From Pelolinea sp. (lineage in GTDB: Bacteria > Chloroflexota > Anaerolineae > Anaerolineales > Anaerolineaceae): DNA of 64,000 nt. The notes under the pieces are model-generated. The model made no database searches and was not told where the DNA came from. It saw only the letters and a list, made by a program, of their open reading frames with translations. The DNA lies in NCBI GenBank assembly GCA_012797975.1, contig JAAZOD010000025.1, forward strand, positions 62,001 through 126,000, in the 5' to 3' direction. Position 1 is the first letter of the stretch. Each line of letters opens with the position of its first letter. Shown here one piece after another: positions 50,273-59,036 of the stretch. Made by a program: the position numbers and the translations under genes.

Positions 50273-51328
50273 ATGCAATTAGATAATTCCACTCAATTTC
50301 ATACCATTGATACACAAAATATGCTGGCTGAGATCGATGGTTTGCCACAACAGCTTGCCAAGGCATATCTGCAAAGCGCCCATTATGAGCTGAAGGGACT
50401 GAAGAAGCCGGATGTGGTGCTGGTGGCCGGCATGGGAGGCTCTGCCATTGGAGCTGACCTGCTTTCTTCGTATTGTGCGCCTTTCTGCTCTGTTCCGATC
50501 ATCGGCTTGCGCGAATATACGTTGCCCGCCTGGGCGACCAGCCAGAATACCCTGCTGGTCGCTTCTTCCCATTCCGGGAATACCGAAGAGACCCTTTCTG
50601 TCTTCGATTTGGCCCGGCAGGCAGGATTGCCCATTCTGGCGATCGCTACCGGTGGGGAAGTGGCGAGGAAAGCGAAAGAAGCGGACATACCCTTATGGGA
50701 ATTTGAGCATCACGGGCAACCGCGCGCTGCGGTTGGTTTTTCTTTTGGCATTCTGCTGGCTTTGCTGGAACGCCTGGAGCTGATCCCCGCACAACGGCAG
50801 TGGGTGGAACAGGCCGTGGAGGAGATCGAAAAGAAACAGGCGAACTATCGGGCCGATGTTCCCATCGTAAAGAATCCGGTGAAAAGAATGGCGGGGCAGG
50901 CGGTCGGCAGGCAGGTGGCGGTGTTTGGATCCGATCATCTGGCTCCGGTGGCCAGACGCTGGAAGACGCAGATCAATGAACTTGCCAAAGCGTGGGCGCA
51001 GTTCGAATACTTGCCTGAGGCCGATCACAATACCTTGGCAGGGACGGAAAATGACGCTGGCATCCTTGAAAAGACCATGGTGCTGTTCCTGAAAGGCAGC
51101 CATGTTCATCCACGCAATATTTTACGAGCTGAATTAACCAAAGCAGAGATGCTGGTGGCTGGTATGGCGGTGGATTCTTTGGATTTCAAAGGGTTCTCCC
51201 GTTTGTCGGAAATGTGGGATGCGATCCTGTTTGGAGATTATTTTGCCTATTATCTGGCACTGGCATACGATGCTGATCCGACGCCTATTGAGGCATTGAG
51301 CAATCTGAAACGTGCCATGAAAAAGTAG
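50273..51328 (+). CDS. Bifunctional phosphoglucose/phosphomannose isomerase
   Basis: 351-residue SIS-domain enzyme interconverting fructose 6-phosphate with glucose 6-phosphate or mannose 6-phosphate. Marks: VVLVAGMGGSAIGADLLSSYC, LLVASSHSGNTEETLSVFD (first SIS domain), FEYLPEADHNTLAG and the catalytic His-containing end. This short form is common in archaea and in Chloroflexota/Thermus-type bacteria. Ends in an intrinsic terminator that contains its stop codon. It links to mannose-type sugar supply for the polysaccharide genes (inference). Confidence 0.94.
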   Translation: MQLDNSTQFHTIDTQNMLAEIDGLPQQLAKAYLQSAHYELKGLKKPDVVLVAGMGGSAIGADLLSSYCAPFCSVPIIGLREYTLPAWATSQNTLLVASSHSGNTEETLSVFDLARQAGLPILAIATGGEVARKAKEADIPLWEFEHHGQPRAAVGFSFGILLALLERLELIPAQRQWVEQAVEEIEKKQANYRADVPIVKNPVKRMAGQAVGRQVAVFGSDHLAPVARRWKTQINELAKAWAQFEYLPEADHNTLAGTENDAGILEKTMVLFLKGSHVHPRNILRAELTKAEMLVAGMAVDSLDFKGFSRLSEMWDAILFGDYFAYYLALAYDADPTPIEALSNLKRAMKK

Positions 51329-51349
51329 CCCTGCGGGGCTACTTTTTTT
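51321..51349 (+). terminator. Intrinsic terminator after the isomerase gene
   Basis: Stem AAAAGTAGCCC (51321-51331), loop TGCG, GGGCTACTTTT (51336-51346), then T's to 51349. The stop codon TAG lies in the 5' arm. Confidence 0.92.
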
Positions 51350-51377
51350 CGTCGTATAATAGAACAGATATACTATT

Positions 51378-52565
51378 ATGCGTTATCGAAAAATACTGCA
51401 TATCGATCTGGATGCCTTTTTTTGCTCGGTCGAAGAGCTGCTCGATCCTGCGTTGAAAGGAACCGCCTTTGCTGTGGGCGGTTCACCGGATAGCCGGGGG
51501 GTGGTCAGTTCCTGCTCGTATGCCGCCCGAAACCTGGGCGTTCATTCTGCCATACCGGTGAAAACTGCATTGTTGAAAGTGCCTGACCTGAAGATCATAC
51601 GGGGGCACTATGAAAAATACCAGTCTTATTCAAACCAGGTGATGGGCATCCTGTGCGATACCACTCCACTGGTGGAGCAGATCTCCATTGACGAAGCATT
51701 TATCGATGTCACCGACATGCCGCAAAAAGGGATCGAGATCGCGAAAACTCTTCAAAAGCGCATTTTACGGGAAACGGGATTGCCGTGCTCCATCGGAGTG
51801 GCTTCCAATAAGCTGGTGGCAAAGATTGCCACCAACATTGCCAAATCTTCTTATCGGGGAAATCAAACCCCCTGCGCCATCCTGAAAGTTGAAGCGGGGC
51901 AGGAGGCGCAGTTCCTGGCGCCGCTGCCGATCAAGGAATTGTGGGGAATTGGGAAGAAGAGCGTTCCCCAGTTCCAAAAAATGGGATACGCCACCATTGG
52001 CGACCTGGCGAGTGCGCCGGACACTTTATTGAAGAAGCAGGTGGGGAACATGGCAGTTTCCTTGAAGATGCGCGCGGCCGGGAAGGACGATCGACCGGTT
52101 GGAAACGAGGAGGAGATCAAGTCGATCAGCAATGAAACGACCTTTGGAATTGATATCGATGATCAGGAGAAGATCGAGCAGACCCTGCGCCTGCTCAGTG
52201 AAAAGGTGGCTTATCGCTTGCGGCGGCAGGGGATCAGCGGGAAAACGGTCCGCTTGAAGATCCGTTGGCCTGATTTCGAAACGCATACCCGGCAGTTAAG
52301 TCTTGCTCAACCTACCAACCACGATACGGTGATCTTTCGATCAATTCTGCACTTGCTGCATGAGATCTGGAAGCCGGGCATGAAGGTGCGCCTGCTGGGG
52401 GTGGCGGTTGCGACCCTGACTACAACGGTTCAACAGCTTTCCATTTTGGATACCCATTATCAGAAGGAAGACCATTTGCTGCAGGCCATGGATGACATCA
52501 AGGAACGGTATGGCAAGAAAATGATCAGCCGCGGCTGGAATGAACGTGACCATCCTGAAGATTAG
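51378..52565 (+). CDS. dinB: DNA polymerase IV (DinB, Y-family)
   Basis: 395-residue translesion polymerase. Metal-binding residues are in ILHIDLDAFFCSVEELLDP and EQISIDEAFIDVTD; the steric-gate region is next to them. The helix-hairpin-helix LPIKELWGIGKKSVPQFQKMGYATIGDL and the little-finger domain follow. A TATAAT box lies at 51355-51360, so the mRNA leader would be ~11 bases; no Shine-Dalgarno sequence is seen. I see no clear LexA box. The 3' end overlaps the convergent glycosyltransferase gene by 41 bases. Confidence 0.95.
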   Translation: MRYRKILHIDLDAFFCSVEELLDPALKGTAFAVGGSPDSRGVVSSCSYAARNLGVHSAIPVKTALLKVPDLKIIRGHYEKYQSYSNQVMGILCDTTPLVEQISIDEAFIDVTDMPQKGIEIAKTLQKRILRETGLPCSIGVASNKLVAKIATNIAKSSYRGNQTPCAILKVEAGQEAQFLAPLPIKELWGIGKKSVPQFQKMGYATIGDLASAPDTLLKKQVGNMAVSLKMRAAGKDDRPVGNEEEIKSISNETTFGIDIDDQEKIEQTLRLLSEKVAYRLRRQGISGKTVRLKIRWPDFETHTRQLSLAQPTNHDTVIFRSILHLLHEIWKPGMKVRLLGVAVATLTTTVQQLSILDTHYQKEDHLLQAMDDIKERYGKKMISRGWNERDHPED

Positions 52566-53802
52566 AAGAAGTGAACTGCTGGTAGAGTGCGCTCAATTTC
52601 TTTGTGATGATCGACCAGCTGAAACCGCGGGCAAACTCCAAACAGTTCTTGCTTAGTTGTTCACGCAATCCCTCTTTGCAGATCATACGGCGCAGTTGCA
52701 CTGCCAGCGATTCCGGGTCGTCATCCGGAACGCTGAGGCCGGTAACCTCATCCTGCACCAGCCATTCCAGGCCTCCCACTTTGGTGGCAATGACGGGCGT
52801 GCCGCAGGCCATGGATTCCAACGCCACCATGCCGAAGGATTCGTAATGAGAAGGCATGACCACCACTTCGGAAGCGGAATAGTAGTAAGGAAGGGAATCC
52901 TGTGCCTTCTTTCCCAGAAAGACGACCATGTCGTCCAGCCCCAGGCAGTGATTCATATCCTGCAGATGGCGCATTTCCTGATCGAGCAGCTCGCGCGGCC
53001 GGTCGGGATCGCCACCGATGATGGCTACGTAATGGGGGCAGGTGGCAAGCACGTTGGATTTTCGTAAGACGGCAATGGCTTTGAGCAGGTTGTCAATGCC
53101 TTTTAATGGCTCGATGCGCCCCACGTACAGGATCACTTTCTCCTGCGGCGGAATGCCGATGACCGCTTTGGCCTCGTCCTGCGGAATGGGATAGAAGCGG
53201 CACAGATCAACACCTGGTGGCAGCACCCTGATCTTGCCGGCATCGGCCTCATAATGCCGCTGCAGTTCTTCCTTTTCGATCTCTGTCGCGGCGATGATGC
53301 CGTCTGCCTGTTGCACGAGCTTCCTTTCCGATTCGATGCGCAGAGGGCCTTCCAGTTCTTCGGGAGTCTTGGCAATGCGGTTCTTCAGATAAGCCAGGGT
53401 GTGGAACATCTGCAGCACGGGCACCTGCCACTGTTCCCGCAGCTTCAAGGCTGCCAGACCCGAAAGCCAGTAATGGCTGTGGATGAGATCGTAGTGAATG
53501 GCTTTCGTTTGGGCAAATTCCTGGATGTTCTCGGTGAAGGTGTCTAGATGAGTGTAGAGTTGTTCTTTGGGAAGAGGGGTTTCCGGTCCGGCCGGAATGT
53601 GCACAATGCGGTTCCCATATCCCAGATCATGCAAAACGTGCGGAACGTGTTCATCCTGCGAGCGGGTGAAAACATCGGCATGGATGCCCAGCTCACCCAG
53701 CGAGCGGGTCAGGTCGCGCACATACACATTCATTCCACCGGTATCTTTGCCGCCTAATGTGGCGAGGGGACAGGTGTGGTAGGAGATCAATGCAATGTTC
53801 AT
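52525..53802 (-). CDS. GT4-family glycosyltransferase (MshA/sucrose-synthase-like)
   Basis: 425-residue retaining GT-B enzyme. N-terminal LGGKDTGGMNVYVRDLTRSLGELGIHADVFTR (GGMNVYV loop), the IHSHYWLSGLAAL motif and the nucleotide-sugar domain VILYVGRIEPLKGIDNLLKAI with the EX7E motif in PSHYESFGMVALESMACGTPVIA. Resembles MshA (mycothiol) and sucrose-phosphate synthases; acceptor not known. Start ATG at 53802 follows AAGGAT. It ends inside dinB on the opposite strand. It stands alone as a transcription unit. Confidence 0.92.
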   Translation of the reverse strand: MNIALISYHTCPLATLGGKDTGGMNVYVRDLTRSLGELGIHADVFTRSQDEHVPHVLHDLGYGNRIVHIPAGPETPLPKEQLYTHLDTFTENIQEFAQTKAIHYDLIHSHYWLSGLAALKLREQWQVPVLQMFHTLAYLKNRIAKTPEELEGPLRIESERKLVQQADGIIAATEIEKEELQRHYEADAGKIRVLPPGVDLCRFYPIPQDEAKAVIGIPPQEKVILYVGRIEPLKGIDNLLKAIAVLRKSNVLATCPHYVAIIGGDPDRPRELLDQEMRHLQDMNHCLGLDDMVVFLGKKAQDSLPYYYSASEVVVMPSHYESFGMVALESMACGTPVIATKVGGLEWLVQDEVTGLSVPDDDPESLAVQLRRMICKEGLREQLSKNCLEFARGFSWSIITKKLSALYQQFTSSNLQDGHVHSSRG

Positions 53803-53810
53803 AAATATCC

Positions 53811-53840
53811 TTGTAAAAAGAATTACCTCACTGATATAAT
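53811..53840 (+). promoter_or_regulatory. Promoter of tRNA-Thr
   Basis: TTGTAA at 53811-53816, 18-base spacer, TATAAT at 53835-53840; the tRNA begins 10 bases later. Confidence 0.75.
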
Positions 53841-53849
53841 TCAATCCGC

Positions 53850-53922
53850 GCCACCGTAGCTCAGCCGGTAGAGCAGTCGCTTCGTAAGCGACGGGTCAAG
53901 GGTTCGATTCCCTTCGGTGGCT
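53850..53922 (+). tRNA. tRNA-Thr (anticodon CGT)
   Basis: 73-nt cloverleaf: acceptor GCCACCG/CGGTGGC, D-arm GCTC/GAGC, anticodon stem GTCGC/GCGAC with loop TTCGTAA (anticodon CGT), T-arm AAGGG TTCGATT CCCTT; discriminator T. CCA is not encoded. Confidence 0.96.
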
Positions 53923-54003
53923 TCTGTATTATAAATGACGATGTGGGGTGAAGCCATGCTACAAGTGGCGGAATTGGGATTCGATCGTTGAGGAGTGGGT
54001 AGG

Positions 54004-54540
54004 GTGCGAAGATATTGGAAATGGTTTTTCTGCCTTTTCGTTCTCTCTGGTTTCCTTGGTTCCTGTATCCGCAGTCCGCGCACTGCCAGAGAGCCGCTTG
54101 CCGGTATGGAAAGTACACTGGAAGTTCTGTCGGAAGCAGCCCGGTCGCTGAAGGATGTTTCATTGCCTGCCTGTGTGCAGAACCTGCATGATTTCGAGAT
54201 CGCCTACGTCACCCGTGTGATCGACGGCGATTCCATCGAAGTCAAGGTGAATGGGAGAGAAGAACAGGTGCGCTATATCGGCATCAACACGCCGGAATAC
54301 TACAGCGACGAAAGGGATGAAGCAGAAGAAGCAACTAGATTGAATCGGGGTTTGGTGGAGGGCCGTTACGTGCTGCTCATTCGGGATATTTCGGAGCGTG
54401 ATAAGTTCGACCGGCTGCTGCGCTATGTTTTCACGGAAGATGTGTTTGTCAATTATGAATTGGTGAAAACGGGTGCCGCGGAAGCGAAGGAGTATCCGCC
54501 GGATACGGCCTGCCATGTGGTTTTCCGGCAGGTGGAATGA
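54004..54540 (+). CDS. Thermonuclease (SNase-like) lipoprotein, short C-terminus
   Basis: 178-residue exported nuclease-like protein. Signal peptide with lipobox LGSC (C21), then the SNase domain: VTRVIDGDSIEVKVNG, VRYIGINTPEYYSDE and DKFDRLLRYVF keep the residues matching Arg35, Glu43 and Arg87 of staphylococcal nuclease; the Asp40 position is Asn (NTPE), a common variant. The protein stops right after YPPDTACHVVFRQVE, where relatives continue about 10-20 residues (ExxARxxxxGLW), so it may be truncated. GTG at 54004 has AGGAG 8 bases upstream. It would act outside the cell on DNA or RNA. Confidence 0.8.
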   Translation: MRRYWKWFFCLFVLSGFLGSCIRSPRTAREPLAGMESTLEVLSEAARSLKDVSLPACVQNLHDFEIAYVTRVIDGDSIEVKVNGREEQVRYIGINTPEYYSDERDEAEEATRLNRGLVEGRYVLLIRDISERDKFDRLLRYVFTEDVFVNYELVKTGAAEAKEYPPDTACHVVFRQVE

Positions 54541-54650
54541 GTGAGACTGTTTATAGATATTGGGGAAGGGAAATCCTATTATTGGCTGTCCATTCTTCCT
54601 TAAATAAATGGTGAGATTCGCTGCACGTAGAAGGGGGATGAAATAGATTT

Positions 54651-54677
54651 GTCCAGATAATATGGTCCAGATAATAT
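54651..54677 (+). repeat. Two tandem GTCCAGATAATAT repeats upstream of the cas promoter
   Basis: GTCCAGATAATAT at 54651-54663 and 54665-54677, perfect copies with one base between, ending 4 bases before the -35 box. The place and spacing suggest an activator or regulator site, but a chance duplication is also possible. Confidence 0.6.
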
Positions 54678-54681
54678 AAAA

Positions 54682-54710
54682 TTGACAATCAGAATAAATA
54701 TCTCTATACT
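54682..54710 (+). promoter_or_regulatory. Sigma70 promoter of the type III-B CRISPR-Cas operon
   Basis: TTGACA at 54682-54687, 17-base spacer, TATACT at 54705-54710. Perfect -35 and five of six -10 bases. All genes from 54865 on are in the same direction and tightly spaced. Confidence 0.85.
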
Positions 54711-54864
54711 AATTGGAGAAGCAAAAGAGTATTCAATGAAGATTCAGTGGGAAAAAAATAAAGGTGGATATTAGAAGTATTTAATCAAATAAAAAGAATT
54801 GGTGCTCGTTCCTTAATAATTATTTTTGGCGCGCATTTATATACATTCAGGGAGGGAGAATTCG

Positions 54865-56649
54865 ATGGAATATTTATTTGCTTGTGCTATTGGGCCTGTG
54901 CAGGATTTTATTAATACAGCCAGACGCAGCCGTGACCTCTGGTTTGGATCATGGATGCTCAGCGAATTATCAAAAGCAGTAGTGAAAGAATTGGTGGAAC
55001 ATGTGGGTGAGGAAAAGCTGATTTTTCCATCGCCTCAAGGACTTGCTGATCTGCAAGCGGGCAGTAATTTCAATGCTCCAAATAAGGTTCTGGCAATCAT
55101 CAATACCGATCCGAATGAAATTGGAAAAGCGCTTCAAGAAGCCTTAGATGCTCGGTTGAAGGTAATGCGTGAAAAAGCATTTGCCAAAATTCCCAAAGAT
55201 GATCCATTTTTTTATCGAAAGCAAGCAGAAAAACAACTGGAAGACCTGATCGAATTCTATTGGAGTGCCGTTCCCTATCAGGGGATCGGAAGCTATATCT
55301 CTAACCGTAAAACAGTGGAAGCATTGTTGGCAATCCGAAAGAACACCCGCAATTTTTCTCAATGCCTGGGAGCAGAGGTTCCAAAATCATCTCTGGATGG
55401 GAACAGGGAATCTGTTATTGACGAAAAACGCTATCCGGAAAGAAATGATCGCAAAGAAACGCGCCTTAAGAAAGCACAAGGTCTTTACCAATACTATAAA
55501 GCACGACCAGGTGAACGGCTTTCAGGTGTGGACATTCTAAAACGAATGGGAGAGCCGGAGGGAGAGAAACCTCCAGTGTTTCATAGCACCAGTCATTATG
55601 CAGCGATTCCCTTCATCGAGATGATCGAGAATCGATTTGACAAGGGAGCGAGTAAGGAACTGCTGGATAAAATCTATAAATCCTATAAACAAAAGAATTG
55701 GATTGTATCGGATATTCCCGAGGATGGAGCGCTGCTGTATGAAAGCCGGCTGAGCGACACAATCCCTGCAGGAGAAGAGCAGAATGAATTACGGAAGGAA
55801 ATTAAAGAGATCCTTGATGAACGAGTGGGTAAAATAAGACCATCCGCTTATTATGTGTTATTAAGAGCAGATGGAGACTCTATGGGCAAGATCATTGACG
55901 TTCAAAAAAGTCCTGAAATCCATCGAAATCTTTCAAAAAAGGTAAGTGAGTTTTCTCTGCGCGTAAAGGAGATCGTTAATAAAAATGAGGGAAATACGAT
56001 CTATGCCGGGGGTGATGACATTCTTGCCTATCTGCCGCTGCATAAAGCATTGGGTTGTGCAAAAGAGTTGGAAGAAGTATTCCGAAATGAAATCAATGAA
56101 ACGGAATTCTTTTATATTGATCCAAAGTCAAATAAAAAGATTCCCCCCACCTTATCAGTTGGGATAGTGATCGCTCATCATCTGGATCCCCTTTCTGACA
56201 TCCTGGAATTATCCCATACCGCAGAAAAGGAAGCCAAGAAGATCAATGGGAAAAATGGATTGACGATTATCCTTAGCAAACGCAGCGGGGTTGAGCGGAT
56301 GGTCAAAGGGAAGTTTCAACCATTCTGCAGCCGCATGGAAAAATTGATTGAGTATCAACGCAGCAAAACGATCAGTAAAGGTACGGCTTATGAATTCCAA
56401 GAACTTTATCAGGAGTTAGGAGGAATTGAAAACTTCGAGGATGTGATTAATAAAGAAGCAGCCCGCATTCTAACACGCAAAAGAACTTCAGGGAATGAAA
56501 ATATGGTGGATAAAAATGTAATAGACCAGTTTGAGCAATGGATCGAGGAAGATAAGGGGAACCCTCAGGAGATCGCGCTTGAAATGATCATCGCCAATGA
56601 ATTTGCCAAAGCATATGATTTGGCTTGTGGAAAGGGCCAGGAGGGATAA
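54865..56649 (+). CDS. cas10: Type III-B Cas10 (Cmr2), no HD domain
   Basis: 594-residue large subunit of the Cmr complex. It begins directly with the Cmr2 palm-1 region (FACAIGPVQDFINTARRSRDLWFGSWMLSELSKA), so the N-terminal HD nuclease domain of many Cas10 proteins is missing. The cyclase palm is intact: DGDSMG with D336 and D338, and G382-G-D-D385 in YAGGDDILAYLPLHKALG. It should make cyclic oligoadenylate when target RNA binds, but not cut DNA. The zinc CxxC pairs seen in P. furiosus Cmr2 are not visible. Start at ATG 54865 with GGGAGGGAG before it. Confidence 0.95.
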   Translation: MEYLFACAIGPVQDFINTARRSRDLWFGSWMLSELSKAVVKELVEHVGEEKLIFPSPQGLADLQAGSNFNAPNKVLAIINTDPNEIGKALQEALDARLKVMREKAFAKIPKDDPFFYRKQAEKQLEDLIEFYWSAVPYQGIGSYISNRKTVEALLAIRKNTRNFSQCLGAEVPKSSLDGNRESVIDEKRYPERNDRKETRLKKAQGLYQYYKARPGERLSGVDILKRMGEPEGEKPPVFHSTSHYAAIPFIEMIENRFDKGASKELLDKIYKSYKQKNWIVSDIPEDGALLYESRLSDTIPAGEEQNELRKEIKEILDERVGKIRPSAYYVLLRADGDSMGKIIDVQKSPEIHRNLSKKVSEFSLRVKEIVNKNEGNTIYAGGDDILAYLPLHKALGCAKELEEVFRNEINETEFFYIDPKSNKKIPPTLSVGIVIAHHLDPLSDILELSHTAEKEAKKINGKNGLTIILSKRSGVERMVKGKFQPFCSRMEKLIEYQRSKTISKGTAYEFQELYQELGGIENFEDVINKEAARILTRKRTSGNENMVDKNVIDQFEQWIEEDKGNPQEIALEMIIANEFAKAYDLACGKGQEG

Positions 56650-56652
56650 ATG

Positions 56653-57816
56653 ATGAACCAATGGAAAATCACTCCCAGAGATGCGCTCATTTTTCGGGAT
56701 GGGAAACCATTTACCGCAGATGCAGGTGCAAAAGCGAAATCTTTACCTTTTCCCTTCCCTTCTTCTATTGCGGGGGCGGTCAGAACAATGGCAGGGATCG
56801 ATCCTGCCATAGGGGAATTTGACACACAAAAAAGAGAGTCGCTATTAAAAAAGAAAATAAGAGGACCCTTCCTGGCAGAAGAAGCGGATAACGGGAATTT
56901 AGAGTGGCTGGCGCCAGCTCCCGCAGATTGTTTAATGCTTAATGGTGAAAAGAAGGAGCTGGGCAAACGTATCTGGTTAAACCCGATCGACCTGCAGCAA
57001 GGAGAAATCACAGACCTCAAGGATACCAGTCTGATTGGGCCTGCTGCAATCATTGAAGAAAAACCGCATGCAGAACCTCCTCGGTTTTGGAAATGGAGAT
57101 ACTTCAATGATTGGCTGATCAAACCGGGGGATGATGTAGTATCTCTACAAGAGATTGGTTGTTCTGGACCCATGTATGAAAGTCGCATGCATGTGAGCAT
57201 GAATCCCGAAACAGGCACCGCAATTTTTGGAGCTTTATTCCGGACCAGCGGATTAGAATTCATCCATCTCCGCCCGGAACTGGATGAAAAAAAGATGATC
57301 AAGAATGCCAAGGCATTAAGCTTATTGATTGAGACGGATGCCGATCTCAAACCTGGGATCGGATTTTTAGGTGGAGAGCGACGTGTGGTACAGTGGGAAA
57401 AGGCAAAATGCAGTATCCCACATTGCCCTCAGGAAATTCGAGATAGTATTGATTCAAATAAAACTTGTCGTCTGATCTTGCTGACGCCTGCCATTTTCGA
57501 TAAGGGTTTTTTACCGACCTGGCTGCAAAAGGAATTTGCGATTAGTATAACCGGTGTTGTTCTGCCACGCTACCAGGTGACCTCAGGCTGGGATTATGAA
57601 AAAGGGAAACCGAAACCCACACGCCGGTTGGTTCCAGCGGGAAGTGTGTATTATTTACGGTTAGATCCACACCAGAATATTGAGGAATTCATTGAGAAGA
57701 TTTGGCTGGCAAATATCAGCGACACCGAGCAAGATCGGCTGGACGGTTTTGGGTTGGCTGCCCTGGGAAATTGGGATGGAAGAAACCGAACAATGGAAAT
57801 GGAGGAGCATTCATGA
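56653..57816 (+). CDS. cmr3: Type III-B RAMP subunit Cmr3
   Basis: 387-residue Cas5-group protein that binds the 5' handle of crRNA and the Cas10 subunit. Marks: ITPRDALIFRDGKPFTADAGAKAKSLPFPFPSSIAGAVR at the start, GFLGGERRVVQWEK and the end LVPAGSVYYLRLD...DGFGLAALGNW, all family-typical. The start is the second of two adjacent ATGs, 4 bases after the cas10 stop; AGGAGG precedes it. Its stop overlaps cmr1 by 4 bases. Confidence 0.94.
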   Translation: MNQWKITPRDALIFRDGKPFTADAGAKAKSLPFPFPSSIAGAVRTMAGIDPAIGEFDTQKRESLLKKKIRGPFLAEEADNGNLEWLAPAPADCLMLNGEKKELGKRIWLNPIDLQQGEITDLKDTSLIGPAAIIEEKPHAEPPRFWKWRYFNDWLIKPGDDVVSLQEIGCSGPMYESRMHVSMNPETGTAIFGALFRTSGLEFIHLRPELDEKKMIKNAKALSLLIETDADLKPGIGFLGGERRVVQWEKAKCSIPHCPQEIRDSIDSNKTCRLILLTPAIFDKGFLPTWLQKEFAISITGVVLPRYQVTSGWDYEKGKPKPTRRLVPAGSVYYLRLDPHQNIEEFIEKIWLANISDTEQDRLDGFGLAALGNWDGRNRTMEMEEHS

Positions 57817-59021
57817 GAAAAGAACCGGAATTAAACCCCCCTGCCAAGATTGAACCGATTCAGAAAACGATAAAGCAAGCGCGAAAATATGAGCTGATCA
57901 CACCCCTGTATGGGGGTGGTGTAGAGCCTAATAAAGCGGATCCCATCTCAACTGTGCGGGCGACGGAAATTCGCGGGCAGCTGCGCTTTTGGTGGCGAGC
58001 GACCTGCGGAGGAAGATTTGATGGTAATCTGGAAAAGATGCGCGAGCAGGAAGAGAAAATATGGGGCTCTTCTGCAGAAAAAAACAAACCGGGTCCTTCA
58101 CTAATAAATATTTGCGTGATTGAACATAACCCGGGAAATGAAATTAAGCAGATACAGCAAGGAAAGGAAAAGGTTGATATCTGGGACCAGAATTCAAAAT
58201 GGGGGTATGTGTCTTTTCCTCTAAGAGAAGAGGAAGGGAAAGTACGACAAAACGTGAGATTCACGATCGAAATATCCTTTCCAGAAGCATTTCAAGCAGA
58301 TATAGAAACCAGTCTTTGGGCCTGGGAACATTTTGGCGGTATCGGAGCGCGCACAAGACGCGGATTTGGTGCATTAAAATGTGTTAAGGTTGATGCCAAA
58401 ACCATTCAAAAAATAACTAAAACTCAAATGAGAGAAGAGATCCAAGAATGGTTAAGCAAGATCAATGGCAGATGGTTAAATGAAATCCCACATATATCTG
58501 ATAAAACAAAGTATGGAATCATTGAACGAAAAAACTCGATAACTGCATGGGAAGCATTGATCTTTTCTTTAAAAAAATTCAGACAGCAATTAAAAAAAGA
58601 CCATGGAATTGAGATCAGTAATGAATTAGATCGAAATATTGTAAATGAGATTAGCAGCATGATTGAAGATGACGAACAGATTGTTGATAGGTTACCATCT
58701 GCCCAATTTGGGCTCCCTATTATTTATAAGCTAGATGAAGATTCAAAAAAAGGAGAGCCTTCTCAAATTACCCTGAAAGGGAAACATCATGACCGTCTTG
58801 CCAGCCGGCTCATCCTGCGACCGATCGATTGCGTTGATGGAGGGCTGGGATTGGCACTGGTTCTGGAAGGTCCCATGTTTCCCCCCGGAGGTTTGATTTT
58901 GGACAAAGGAAAAAAGGATGAAAATGTGGACGGTGGTTTAGGTGGAACTGAAGCAAATGCTATTCCACCTCTGAAGAGTAAAACCGATGTTCTACAAGCA
59001 TTCTTAAATTATTTGAAGTAA
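57813..59021 (+). CDS. cmr1: Type III-B RAMP subunit Cmr1
   Basis: 402-residue Cas7-type protein capping the 3' side of the crRNA filament. Marks: ELITPLYGGGVEPNKADPISTVRATEIRGQLRFWWRAT, the signature of Cmr1 (TPxxxGG, IRGxLRFWWR), and GGIGARTRRGFGALK, the RAMP glycine-rich loop, at ~residue 175. The C-terminal half is Lys-rich and AT-rich in codon use. ATG overlaps the cmr3 stop (ATGA). Confidence 0.95.
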   Translation: MRKEPELNPPAKIEPIQKTIKQARKYELITPLYGGGVEPNKADPISTVRATEIRGQLRFWWRATCGGRFDGNLEKMREQEEKIWGSSAEKNKPGPSLINICVIEHNPGNEIKQIQQGKEKVDIWDQNSKWGYVSFPLREEEGKVRQNVRFTIEISFPEAFQADIETSLWAWEHFGGIGARTRRGFGALKCVKVDAKTIQKITKTQMREEIQEWLSKINGRWLNEIPHISDKTKYGIIERKNSITAWEALIFSLKKFRQQLKKDHGIEISNELDRNIVNEISSMIEDDEQIVDRLPSAQFGLPIIYKLDEDSKKGEPSQITLKGKHHDRLASRLILRPIDCVDGGLGLALVLEGPMFPPGGLILDKGKKDENVDGGLGGTEANAIPPLKSKTDVLQAFLNYLK

Positions 59022-59036
59022 CCAGGAGGAAATAAG

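Larger units (their letters stand above)
54541..54864. other. AT-rich upstream region of the CRISPR-Cas operon
   Basis: 324 bases without a gene. It holds a 14-bp-period direct repeat (54651-54677), a strong promoter (54682-54710) and a ~150-base untranslated leader before cas10. I see no CRISPR repeats, no tRNA-like fold and no terminator. Confidence 0.75.

Noticed and set aside
51350-51377. LexA box upstream of dinB
   Set aside because: No convincing GAAC-N4-GTTC or similar palindrome; only a -10 box is seen.
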